Below the pieces are notes generated by a model, which worked only from the letters and a program-made list of their open reading frames with translations, ran no database searches and was not told the origin of the DNA. A stretch of 64,000 nucleotides of DNA from Ailurus styani (Eukaryota > Chordata > Mammalia > Carnivora > Ailuridae). Below are positions 54,355 to 64,000 of this stretch, piece by piece (the stretch's first letter is position 1; each line of letters begins with the position of its first letter). The stretch lies in assembly GCA_002007465.1 (NCBI GenBank), contig LNAC01000279.1:109828-173827 (forward strand). Direction: 5' to 3'. The position numbers were made by a program, and so were the translations under genes.

Positions 54355-56849
54355 AAAAAATCAGGGGTGGCCACATTAATACCGGATACAGCAGACTTCT
54401 GAGCACAGAAAATTAAGCAAAGACAAAGAAGGAAAATAAATATAAAAAATAAAATAATGATTTTTTAAAAGTCTCTCCATCAAAAAGCAAGCAATCTTAA
54501 ATTTGTGTTTGCCAAAGACACAAAATTCATGAACCAAAAACTGATAGAATTAACGGGGAAACAGCAAATCCAAAATTATATTTGGAGACTTAAAGACTCT
54601 TCTCTCAACAAATGGTAGAACAGATAGACAGAAAGTCACCAGCAACCCAGAAGAATTTAACACCCATCCATCAAAATGCAGCATCTGACATTTGCAGAAC
54701 TCGAGTGGACAGCAGGGGAGCACACATTCTTCATAAGCAAGGAATAGTCTCCGAGATAGACTGTATGGGCCATGAAATTAATCTCAACGCATTTAAAAGA
54801 CTGAAAATCACACAGAATGCATTCTCTGATTACAATTAAGCTGGAAATCAATAACGAATAAAAAAAGGAATGCCTTTAAACAATAGGAAATTTAACAACA
54901 CACTTGTAATTCATGAGCCAAAGAGGGAACCTCAAGTGAAATTTGAAATATACATTGAGTTGAATGAAAATGAAAATAACAATCTATCCAGATGTGTGGC
55001 AAGCAGCTAAAGGAGCACTGACAAGAAAATTTTAGGACTAAATGCTTACATTAGAAAAGACAAATGGCCTCAAATCTGTATACTAAGATCCCACCTTAAG
55101 AAACTAAAGAAAAAAGAGCAAACCACCCCCAAATCAAAGAGAAGGGCTGAAATAGTAACTATAAAAATAGAAATCAATGGAATCAGAAACAGAAAATAAA
55201 CGAAACAAAAAGCTGGTTCTTTGAAAAGCTCAATGAAACTGAGAAACCTCTAGCTACACTGACAAAAAAGAGAAAAGACACAAATTACCAATATCAAAAG
55301 TGTCACCAGGGCTGTCAATGCCGATTCCACAGACACCAAAAGCATGGTACAGGAATACTGCAAACCACACTGCACACATAAACTTGACAACTCAAGTGAA
55401 ACACGGCAGTTCCTTGAAAACTACAAACTACCATAAGTCACTCACTATGAAATAGATTATTTGGATTACCCTGTATTATTAAAGAAATTGAACTTGGTTT
55501 TAAAACCTCCTGAGAAAGAAATCTTCAGGTCTAGCAATTTTACTGGAGAATTCCACCAAATGTTTAAAGAAATTAACACCAATTCTACACAATCTGTTCA
55601 GACGAAAGACAAGAGAACTCCATCTAGCTCAATTCAAGAGGCTAATACATCCTAATAACAAACTCAAAGACAGAACACAAAAAGAGAACTATAGGCCAGT
55701 ATTCTTCATGAACATGGATATAAAAATTCTCAACAAAATACAAGTGAATGTAATCCAGCGATATGTAAATATAAAAATATATACCATGACAATGCAGGAT
55801 TTATACCAGGGACGCAAAACTGTTTCAATATTCAAAAATCAATTAACGTAATTCATCACATTAACAGGTTAAAGAAAAAAAATCACATGATTATAACAAT
55901 TCATGTATGAGAAGCATTTGACAAACTTCAATACCCATTCATGATTAAAAAAACCTCTCAGCAAACTAGAAATAGAGAACTCCAATGTAATAAAGAGCAT
56001 CTACAAAACACTTAGAGTTAACACCATACTTAACGGTGAAAGGCTCGATGGCTTCCCCCCGTCCCCAAGATGAGGAGCAAGGCAAGACGTCCATACTCGT
56101 CTCTCTTACTCAGCACAGCAATGTAGCCCCAGCCAATGCAATAAGGCAAGAAAAGGAAAGAAAAGGCATACAGATTGGAAAAGAAGAAATCAAACTGCCT
56201 CTATTTGAAGACAAAGGATAGTCTATATAGAAAATCCCAAGGAATCTACAAGAAGTCTCCTAGAACCACTAAGTATGTTACAAATGCCACAGGATACAAG
56301 ATCAACATATAAAAGTCAGTTGTATTTCTACAGACAAAAAATGAACACATGGAAACAAAGTAAAAAATACAACACCAGTTACAGTCACTTAAAAATGAAA
56401 TACTTTGATGTAAATCTAACAAACATATATAGTACTTATCTGCTGAAATCTATAAACACTGATGAAACAAATCAAAGATCTAAACAGTGTAAGGACACAT
56501 CATGATCAAGGAATGGAAGAGTCAACACAGTGAAGATGTCAATCTTCCCCCAAACAGATAGTAAGTTGAATGCATTTCATACTAATACCAACAATATTTT
56601 TTAGATATCGATAAGACAATTCTAACATGTATACGGAAAATCAAAGAAACTAGAATAGGTGAGACAATTTTAAAAAAACAAAGTAGAAGAAATCACATTG
56701 ATTTTAAATCTTACTATATAGCTGTTGTAATCAGGACAATATGACATTCTAGAGGAATAAGCACACAGATCCACAAGACAGAAGAACAGAGAACCCAGAG
56801 AGAGACCCAATAACAGTCAACTGATTTTGGACAAAGGTGCAAAACCAGG

Positions 56850-57059
56850 GGCACCTGGATGGCTCAGCCAGTTAAACATCTGCCTTCAGCTCAGGTCATG
56901 ATCTTGGGCTCCTGGGGTCAAGCCCAGATAGGGGCTCCTGCTGAGAAGAGAGCCTGCTTCTCCCTATGCCCCTCGCCCTGCTCATGCACACACACACACA
57001 CACACACTCTCTCTCGCTCAATCATGCTCTCTCTCTCAAATAATAAAATCTTTTGTAAA
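56850..57059 (+). mobile_element. Carnivore SINE nested in L1M, with internal (CA)n
   Basis: Head GGCACCTGGATGGCTCAGCC, B-box GGGGTCAAGCCC and an unusual linker in which CT-rich sequence is partly replaced by an uninterrupted CA run (56,986-57,007). Target duplication AAAGGTGCAA(A/G)ACCAGGG lies at 56,833-56,849 and 57,060-57,077 with one difference. Confidence 0.9.
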
Positions 57060-57214
57060 AAAGGTGCAAGACCAGGGAAATGTAGGAAGGACAGTCTTTT
57101 CAACCAGTGATGGTAGAGGAACTGGACACTCATAGGCAAATAAGAAAATAAACCTAGAACTATACCTCACTCGTGAGCAGCAACTGACTCAAGAAAACAA
57201 AGGAGGACATCTTC

Positions 57215-57432
57215 AGGCCCCGGGGCTTGGTGAAGAATTACCAGATACTGAACTCCCAGCCAACAGCCAGCGTCAACCACAGTCATGAAAATGAGCTGTC
57301 TTGAATGTCCACGACTCGAGAACAACCATACGAGTCAAGAACTGGCCAAGCAGTGAGAGACGTTATTTGGTGCTTGAAACTGCTAACTTTGGGGGTGATT
57401 CTTTACACAGCAATAGGTAACTGGAACAGTGC
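57215..57432 (+). mobile_element. Probable old LTR 3' portion (MaLR/ERVL-like)
   Basis: Ends with CTGCTAACTTTGGGGGTGAT, then CTTTACACAGCAATAGGTAA and CTGGAACAG. This resembles the common '...TTTGTTACACAGCAATAGATAACTAATACAG' type of old LTR terminus. Upstream blocks (GAATTACCAGATACTGAACT, CCAGCCAACAGCCAGCG) fit the same repeat type, but the family is uncertain. Confidence 0.4.
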
Positions 57433-58214
57433 CTTCTCTCCCTCAGTGATTCTTTCTGGGGTCAGGGTCACAACAGACCCCCAGTCGGCTCTGTACCATC
57501 TGGCCCTGCCTATCTTCTCCTGTCGCCCATTGTCCTGAATCCTGCTCTTCCATCTGTCTGAACCATAACCACTCAGCAAGCACGGTCTGCACCCCTACTT
57601 CTGAAACGTGATCTGGGAGACCGTAGACCCGCCCCCATACACGCACACATCACAGTTTCCAACTCCCACCTCCTCCGCACCCCTCCCTTCTTCCTTTGTT
57701 GCTTCTCCCTGCCCCACTGACAAGGGGCTCGATGACGCCTGGCCACTGGAATGCTGGCTAACGTGAGGAGAGCAGAAGCCTGGGCGCACTCGTGGGTGTG
57801 AGACCTCCCCTCGTGCTTCTGCTGGCGTCGCAAGGAGAACACGCCTCAGGCAGCTGCGGGTACAGGAGACCGAGGCCAAGCCAGCCTGCAAACACATGAC
57901 CTTCCTGCTTAGACCGAGGCCAAGCCAGCCTGCAAACACATGACCTTCCTGCTGCCCGCCACGGCCATTGTGAGGTTGTCTGACTGATACACTTTAAGTT
58001 ATTGCCTCAGCTTGGAGATCTCTCAAAACACAGCCGGAATCCCACCACCTCTGTGAAGCCATCCACATTTTCTAAGCCATAACAGCGCTTTTCTACCTCT
58101 GAATTATCATGGCCAATTAACTACCTGCTCCTTTGGCATGTCTCCTTGGGAAGTCTTGAAGGGGGCGGCGGTGTGGCTAAATGAGCTTCCAGCTTAAAGG
58201 ATAACCCGTGGACT
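57433..58214. other. Single-copy DNA with a 44-bp tandem duplication
   Basis: The only distinct structure is a perfect 44-bp direct repeat: 57,867-57,910 is repeated at 57,911-57,953 (starting AGACCGAGGCCAAGCC). It raises GC-rich overlapping frames on the minus strand that are not supported as genes. Confidence 0.5.
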
Positions 58215-58410
58215 ACTTGTGATCATGGCAAATAGTCCTGCTCCATGCCAGGCACTATGCTAAGCGCTCCATGCACGTTCATTCTTTGTATAAGGAGCTG
58301 CTGTTAGCATCAGAAACTGAACCCAGGGAGATGAAGCAACTTGTCTTAAGGTTAAGTGGCTGCCCCATGCCAGCTGGGAGCTGCAGAGCCGGGAAGCGTG
58401 TGGGGAAGGC
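58215..58410 (+). mobile_element. MIR (ancient mammalian tRNA-derived SINE)
   Basis: ATGCCAGGCACTATGCTAAG (core), then GCGCTCCATGCACG, GAAACTGAACCCAGGGAGAT, GAAGCAACTTGTCTTAAGGT, TTAAGTGGCTGCCC and GCAGAGCCGGGAAGC form the standard MIR core succession in forward orientation with small deletions. Age is great, as no target duplication remains. Confidence 0.8.
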
Positions 58411-58873
58411 TTTCACTCGTTGCTTCCTCTGCGCGTCCTGGAGCCTGGCCGCTGCCCACTCCTCCCACCTCTCTCATGGCTCCGCTCCTAGGAGCACCTT
58501 GTGGCTCCTCCTTCCCCACCGGTGTTTCAGAAGAGGATGGAAAGCCCCCACCTCCATCCCCCAGACACCCCTGGCCTGTGATCAATCCTCTTTAAGGTTC
58601 CTGTTTGTCTTCAGTCTGGGCATCTGGATTAAGCAACCAACCAGAACTTGAAAGTAGAGGAGAGGATGTAGTTAAAGATGGAAAAAAAAATAAATTCTGT
58701 GACTCAATCTACCTTAATAGAAATTCCTCAGAGGAAGCAAATATGAAAAGCAATAATGACAGAAAGTCAGACAAGAATGGCTATTTCATACTGATATAAA
58801 GAACCTGTTTCCACAAGAGGAGGCATTAATGTATGCAAGTCCAAATGTATTCGAAATAAAAGGAAAAACTAAC
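58411..58873. other. Single-copy DNA, no gene seen
   Basis: 58,411-58,600 is GC-rich and 58,640-58,870 AT-rich. No named repeat. It ends in the left target-site duplication of the next L1. Confidence 0.4.
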
Positions 58874-58888
58874 ATAACATTGCTAGCA

Positions 58889-59938
58889 AGGAAACAGTCA
58901 ACAAAACAAAGAGGCAACCCACAGAAGGGGAGAAGATGACACTACAGACAGATGACACTACAGACAAAGAGCTGATATCCAAGATCTATAAAGAACTTCT
59001 CAAACTCAACGCCCAAAAAAACAAATCATCATGTCAAAAAATGGGCAGAAGACGTGAACAGACACTTCTCCAATGAAGACATACAAATGGCTAGCAGGCA
59101 CATGAAAAAATATTCATCATCACTGGCCGTCAGGGAAATTCAAATCAAAACCACATTGAGATAGCACCTTATACCGGTTAGAATGGCAAAGATTAACAAG
59201 GCAGGAGACAACAAGTGTTGGAGAGGATGTGGAGAAAGGGGAACCCTCTTACACTGTTGGTGGGAATGCATATTGGTGTAGCCACTTTGGAAAACAGTGT
59301 GGAGATTCCTCAGAAAATTAAAAATAGAGCAACCCTATGACCCAGCAATCACACTACTGGGTATTTACCCCAAAGTACAGATGTAGTGAAGAGAAGGGCC
59401 ATATGTACCCCAATGTTCACAGTAACAATGGCCACAATCACCACACTGTGGAAAGAGCCGAGATGTCCTTCAACAGATGAATGGATAAAGAAGATGTGGT
59501 CCATATGTACAATGGAATATTACTCAGCCTTCAGAAAGGATGAATACCCAACTTTTGTGTCAACACGGACGGGACTGGAGGAGATTATGCTGAGTGAAAT
59601 AAGTCAAGCAGAGAAAGTCAATTATCATATGGTTTCACTTACTTGTGGAACATAAGGAATAACATGGAGGACATTAAGAGGAGTAAAGGAAAAGTGAATT
59701 GGGATAAATTGGAGGGGGAGACGAAGCATGAGAGACTGTGGACTCTGAGACAAACTGAGGGTTATGGAGGGGAGGGGGGATGGGTGAGCCTGGTGGTGGG
59801 TATTCAGGAGGGCACAGATTGCATGGAGCACTGGGTGTGGTGCATAAACAATGAATCTTGGATCACTGCATCAAAAAAACTAATGATGTATTTTATGGTG
59901 ACTAGCATAACACAATCAAAAAAATTAAAAATAAAAAT
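58889..59938 (+). mobile_element. 5'-truncated carnivore L1, comparatively young
   Basis: ATAACATTGCTAGCA is identical at 58,874-58,888 and 59,939-59,953. Between them lie the last part of ORF2, the full 3' UTR (with its G-rich middle) and an A-rich tail. The start AGGAAACAGTCAACAAAACA is mid-ORF2, so about 1.05 kb of the 3' end was inserted. An open frame of 89 codons (59,386-59,655) keeps the C-terminal WIKKMW and IMLSEIS stretches. Upstream the frame is broken, and a short tandem repeat of GATGACACTACAGACA occurs near 58,935-58,965. Confidence 0.95.
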
Positions 59939-59953
59939 ATAACATTGCTAGCA

Positions 59954-60429
59954 CAACAAGTCACTGTGTTTCCAGCAATGTGACATGATCTTCAAAGTGT
60001 GCAAGGGCACTGTCTTGAGTTCAGCTTAGTGTCACCTCATGCTTCCTTTTCTCTTCTGGGATCTGTGACTATTCCCCACTTCACCCTCCGGCTGCCTACG
60101 GAATAACACAGCGCAGGGTGGGACTCCAGGTAGTAGAGCGCCCTCCTGCACCTCCTACCTGGGGCCTCGTTGTGTGACTTGTTGGGGACAGTGGGGCCTT
60201 ACTGGGCAGAGGCAGCACACAGGCCCCAAGCGATCCTGCCCAGGCAGCACAGCCCGTGCTCCCCCACCCCCTGCAGGACAGGGGCACGCCGCTACCCCTT
60301 CAGCCTGGCCCACGCTGAAGGCAAAGCACAGACCCGAACCACGGGGCCAGTCTGCGGGCCACGAAATTTAGAAATCATGCTATTTTACCAATAAGTTCTT
60401 CGGTATACAATCTAGAAACAGTTTTTGTA
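59954..60429. other. Single-copy DNA, no gene seen
   Basis: Moderate to GC-rich, without a named repeat. Plus- and minus-strand frames of 60-75 codons overlap. Confidence 0.4.
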
Positions 60430-61080
60430 ACCAACATGTAATTCTCACATAAACGAAAACAAGAAAAATCCTTTAATATCACCCAACATCCAGACGCCAT
60501 TCAAATTTCCAATTGCCTCAAAGCCATCTTTTTACAATTGCTCTGTTTAACAATAATCCAAATAAGCTTTACAGAATGACTTTTCTCTAATATTATTCTG
60601 TAACTGCCCTCTCTTTCTACATGCATTTTATCTGTTGAATGCACAGGTCGTCTGTCTTAGAATCTCCCAAATTCTGCATCTGGCCAACTTCCTGCTCATC
60701 ATATTTTAGCACATCCTCTCGCCTTGAACTTCTGTAAATGGGCAGCCAGCTCCAGAGGCTTGCTTGGGCCCCAGGCTCAATCCGTCCCTCACAGGTGATG
60801 CTGTGGACTTCCCACAGGGTCCGAGCACAAGGCAGAGCTGACCGTGGACTGTCCCACCTTCCTCGCGTGATGCTGAGTGCTATGAGCCCGACGCCTCCAT
60901 CGTAAACTTCCCCGTGAACCTTTTCAGCTCACGGGGCAGCAGGCAGTGATTAACGTCTAGATCCCACATGTCATCAGGGATTCCAAAACAGTGACTTTCT
61001 AATTCTGCACTTCTCTCCACAAAAATGAGCTTCTATAAGTAAGAACTTTACCCCCCCACTGCTGGATACACTGTCTGCAA
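60430..61080 (-). mobile_element. Ancient L1M 3' UTR, minus strand (partial, diverged)
   Basis: Block order resembles a reversed L1M 3' UTR: CATTCAAATTTCCAATTGCC, AATAATCCAAATAAGCTTTA, TGCATTTTATCTGTTGAATG, AATCTCCCAAATTCTGCATC, AACTTCTGTAAATGGGCAGC, GGTGATGCTGTGGACTTCCC. No coding capacity remains. The classification is by recall of order and has moderate certainty. Confidence 0.5.
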
Positions 61081-61564
61081 TGCAGCCTCCACAGGAAAGG
61101 ATGGATGCATGCTGGATTTTTCACTGTTACGTCTAGATGATCGAAACACAAGGTAGATTTATCCTACCAGCTCCAGAGAAGTACGACTTACTTCTGTTCT
61201 TGTTCTTCAGATCTGTTAGGACTTGGGGATTGTTACGAGTTTGCTGTCTCTCACGGCAGTGATGTGCGGTATAGTACCTATTACTTTTCCTGTTCAAAAT
61301 GTCACAACTCGGGCACTTTGGAATTACCTCCTTAGTCCTGATAACTTCCTTACTGGTGGCCGGTAGGTTCAAAACCAGAGGTTACAGGCTCATCTTGCAC
61401 ATTTCCTTCAGTGTATAAGAAACCATTTCTCCAGGAAACCTACCCTTTTAGTAAAATAAAATAGTACCGAGAGACCACTATCGGGGTGTTTGCAACTACC
61501 ATTTTGTGACTGTTCCTAGAACTTTCCCCACTAGCTGTGCTAGAATACATGTTTCAAAGTAAAT
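61081..61564. other. Single-copy AT-balanced DNA, no gene seen
   Basis: No repeat that I can name and no supported exon between two L1M pieces. Confidence 0.4.
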
Positions 61565-61715
61565 CCTATGTTCCATCCAGATAAAGGGGAGAATATTCAG
61601 CGCTAGAAAGAAATGAGCTATCACGCCATGAGAAGACATGGAGGGACCTTGAATGCATATCACTAAGTGACAGAAGCCAACGTGAAAAGGCTGCGTACTA
61701 CAGTATTGTAGCCCA
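61565..61715 (+). mobile_element. L1M ORF2 end / 3' UTR junction fragment
   Basis: GAATATTCAGCGCTAGAAAG, GAGCTATCACGCCATGAGAA, GACATGGAGGGACCTTGAAT, ATATCACTAAGTGACAGAAG and AGGCTGCGTACTACAGTATT reproduce the L1M block that spans the ORF2 stop. It is about 150 bp and non-coding. Confidence 0.7.
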
Positions 61716-61734
61716 TAAACAGATCCAATAATTT

Positions 61735-62085
61735 ACGAACACTGAAATCACCCAGGGTGCATCTGTGGCTACAACAGAATTAAACTAAAAATCCATAACC
61801 AAAAGATATCCTGAGTGCTCCAAATGTCTGAAAATTAAACAACATATTCTACATAACTTACAGGTCAAAGGAAAAAATTGTAAGAGAAGTGAGAAATATT
61901 TTGGTAATTAAACGATGAGAAGTAACACGTGTCAGAATCTGTGAGGTGCAGCCAAAGCCAGAGCTTAGAGAGAAGTAAGTCACGTTAAAAAAGAAGGAAA
62001 GTCTATAGAATCAGTGATACGATCCTACCTTAAGAAGCTAGAAAAAGAAGAGCAAACTAAGTCCCAAGTAGGCAGAAGGCGGTGT
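61735..62085 (+). mobile_element. L1M ORF2 fragment: end of endonuclease and linker
   Basis: CTACAACAGAATTAAACTAA, ACAACATATTCTACATAACT and CCTTAAGAAGCTAGAAAAAG follow the ORF2 order from the endonuclease C-terminus into the lysine-rich linker. Translated, the end reads Tyr-Leu-Lys-Lys-Leu-Glu-Lys-Glu-Glu. An LTR-like insertion interrupts it at 62,086, and it resumes at 62,551. Confidence 0.65.
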
Positions 62086-62550
62086 GGCAGGCAGAGTAAG
62101 CCCACTCTGGTCCCGGGCGCCTGTGGACATGTGGCCTGGCAGGACAGAGGTCGGCCTGGGGATGGGGGAGGCCACCTGGCTTATCTGGGTGGGTGTGGGT
62201 GACCATGGGTGTTCTGTCAGAGGGAGAGCGCTTCCCGGTGAGTTAGAGAGGAAAGTGTTGGGGAGGAAGCCGTGCGGTGTTGAAGACAGACAGGCGGCGC
62301 TGAGGCAGAGACAGAGGAAAAAGAGCCACGAGTCGGGATGAGAAGCCTCTGGAAACTGGAAAAGGCAAGCGAATAGGTTCTCCCAGATCCTCCAGAGGAA
62401 TGCAGGCTGACGACGACCTAACTGCAGCCCAGAGAGACCGTGCTGGGGTTCTGCAACACAGAACGGCAAGATGATAACTCTCTGTTGTCTGCGGCCACCA
62501 AGTGGCTGGTAACATTTCAGGGCAGCTACAGGAAACACATACAGTGCTGG
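62086..62550 (+). mobile_element. LTR-like insertion inside L1M (old MaLR/ERVL type)
   Basis: The order GCAGGCAGAGTAAGCCCACT, CACCTGGCTTATCTGGGTGG, GAAGCCTCTGGAAACTGGAA, AGGCAAGCGAATAGGTTCTC, CCAGATCCTCCAGAGGAATG and GCCACCAAGTGGCTGGTAAC, CAGGGCAGCTACAGGAAACA resembles a common old mammalian LTR with 'GGAACGCAGCC ... CAGCAATAGGAAACTAATACAG' terminus. GC content is well above the flanking L1M. The 186-codon minus-strand frame across it (62,038-62,598) has no domain. Confidence 0.45.
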
Positions 62551-63300
62551 AAATAATAAATACAGACAGGAGTTGATGAAAACACAGACAAACAACAAAG
62601 AAAAATAAAGTGACTAATCTGTAAATATGTAAACAAATGGAAAACCCATAGACAAAGAAAAAAAGAAAGAAAACAAAAATCTGGTTTAACAAATATGAAA
62701 GATCAGCTGTCAGAACAAATCCTGCAGATATTAAAATGACGGTGTGGGATTATTATGAGGAACAACTTCAGGCCAACAAATATATCAGCTTAGATGAACT
62801 CGACCAATTAGGAGCCAGAGTGCTAAAAAGGGCACAAACCCTATGGACGTTGCAAGGACGGAGCCTGTTGTCAAACACCTTCCCATCAAGAAGGCTGGGC
62901 CCTGGGCACCTCCGGCATACGTGTCAGGGCCAACCTCACATGAACGCCTCCAAGAAGCAGAGATGAAGACGTCATTCTAAAGTCACCGTACAAGACAAGC
63001 ACAACTCTGATTTCTAAGTCTGACAAAGATAAAAACAAAATGGCAGCCCTCTCTTGTGACTACAGGTATAAAACTCCTCACCAAAATATTAGCAAAAAAA
63101 AAAAAGGCCCAGGAGGGTTTACACCAGGAATAGTTTAACATTTGCAAAATATATCAAGTGATTTACCACGTTAACAGGGTAAAGCAGAAAATGATCATTT
63201 CAATTAATGCAGGAAAAATCATTTGAGAACATTCCATACCATGCATGATATGATAAAAATCTTCAACAAGCATATCTTTTACTATTAAGCTAAAAACCTT
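62551..63300 (+). mobile_element. L1M ORF2 fragment: linker to reverse transcriptase start
   Basis: A frame of 76 codons (62,736-62,966) begins with the L1-type Tyr-Tyr-Glu-Glu-Gln-Leu...Ala-Asn-Lys-Tyr segment that precedes the reverse transcriptase. Later blocks include AAACTCCTCACCAAAATATT and CATTTCAATTAATGCAGGAA (palm-domain entry). The middle part is GC-richer and degraded. Stops occur in all frames. Confidence 0.65.
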
Positions 63301-64000
63301 GTTTTCTGATGACACCAGTCTGATCACTGACTTGCTGACCCCTCAGCATGCACACAGGTTGTGACCCTCAGGGCTGGGCCACAGTCAGGGGAATCCACAG
63401 TGACAGCTGGATGACAGACAAAGGACTATCACTGTCAGGAAGGCAGACACTGGAGGCGAGCCCCGCACTCACCCTGCTCACACCCTGATTCCAAGATCAG
63501 GGCGTCTTCTCGACTGGCGTTCAGAGATTGTATTTAGGGGCTGCTCAGTCAGCTCTGGAGAAGGAACCCTAAAAACCTGTGTGAAATGTTCTTCCTGTCT
63601 TTGGAGAGTCCTTAACTGTGTGCATAAAGTGAGACTCTGGGACTCGGGGAAAGTCACCAGGTGGCAAGGGTCACACTGCTGGCTCAGGGGGAGCCAGTGT
63701 GGGCAGCTGGAGTGGGGAGACCCCGGCCGATAAGCAGGTCAGGCTTTCTGCTGAAGTCACACAAAGGTGACTGGGAGGGGGGGCAATGGCCTGGGACTCA
63801 GGCAAAACGGAAACAGATCTGTCTTACAGAACTTGAGCCCCGAGAGGGCCCAGGTGACCCGCTTGCCCGTTCTGTCCCCGCCAGAGCACAGGGGACCCAC
63901 GAAGAGCCCTGCAGTACTTCTGCCCCATGACGTCCAGCTGCCACTGAGAATCTGAGAACTCCCAGCCGGGCAGAGCAGCAGAGGAGGCCGGGCTGCGGAG
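63301..64000. other. Single-copy GC-rich DNA to the right edge, no gene seen
   Basis: No named repeat. Plus-strand frames of 60-90 codons end before 63,960 and carry no domain. Confidence 0.4.

Larger units (their letters stand above)
53340..57190 (+). mobile_element. Long ancient L1M, ORF1-proximal region to late ORF2, dead
   Basis: In order: the ORF1-proximal block (ACACAGATGTTGGAGTGATC at 53,372, TTTTAAAGCAGCCGTAATAA), then the start of ORF2 endonuclease (GTAAATACACCAATTAATAG at 54,064), the endonuclease middle (54,361-54,840), the linker with AAGCTGGTTCTTTGAAAAGC (55,211), the reverse transcriptase (55,480-56,500) and the following block to about 57,190. The catalytic Ala-Asp-Asp near 56,210 is replaced by Glu-Asp-Lys. 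Stops are frequent, ORF1 itself is missing or unrecognisable, and no 3' UTR remains. SINEs were inserted at 53,673, 54,172 and 56,850. Confidence 0.8.

Noticed and set aside
53340..57190. A potentially active L1
   Set aside because: The catalytic Ala-Asp-Asp is lost, stops are frequent and three SINEs interrupt it.
2..64000. CRISPR-like arrays, operons, riboswitches or prokaryotic features
   Set aside because: SINE, L1 and MIR content shows mammalian nuclear DNA. The only regular array is the 33/40-bp minisatellite, with no unique spacers between identical repeats.

Overview
This window is mammalian nuclear DNA from a carnivoran. The best evidence is at least fifteen copies of the carnivore tRNA-derived SINE (SINEC/Can-SINE), with its A and B boxes, CT-rich linker and AATAAA-rich tail. 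Several copies have a head reading GGGTTAAAGCC(T/G)CTGCCTTC, which I associate with mustelid-type copies, so a mustelid is my best guess at moderate confidence. L1 elements of the carnivore type and older mammalian L1M copies, an ancient MIR, a Tigger-family DNA transposon remnant and MaLR-type LTRs fit the same picture.

I could not support any protein-coding exon, tRNA, rRNA or small RNA gene. The long open frames lie in GC-rich DNA or inside L1 copies and look fortuitous or transposon-derived. The window is best read as intergenic or intronic DNA that alternates between GC- and CpG-rich single-copy blocks and AT-rich L1 blocks.

Layout: a CpG island is cut by the left edge (1-520). Then come GC-rich unique DNA with old L1 and SINE debris (0.5-17 kb), a large nested L1/SINE block (17.5-24.9 kb), and a mixed block with a 198-bp assembly gap (25-28.5 kb). 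A long GC-rich stretch has several CpG clusters (28.5-37 kb). It is followed by a solo-LTR-like element (37.4-37.7 kb), an L1M converted to CpG-rich sequence (38.2-39.2 kb), and more GC-rich DNA (40-46 kb). Next are a Tigger remnant abutting a 5'-inverted L1 (46.1-48.5 kb), GC-rich DNA with a minisatellite (48.5-51.8 kb), opposed MaLR-type LTRs (51.9-52.9 kb), a long dead L1M (53.3-57.2 kb), a MIR and a younger 5'-truncated L1 (58.2-60 kb), and finally L1M fragments split by an LTR (60.4-63.3 kb).

The most informative observations are structural. One L1 carries a twin-priming-type inversion with recognisable target-site duplications. A CpG-dense segment turns out to be a decayed L1. A minisatellite alternates 33- and 40-bp units. 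An 84-bp repeat sits across a single N and looks like an unmerged contig overlap. I found no previously undescribed biological system.
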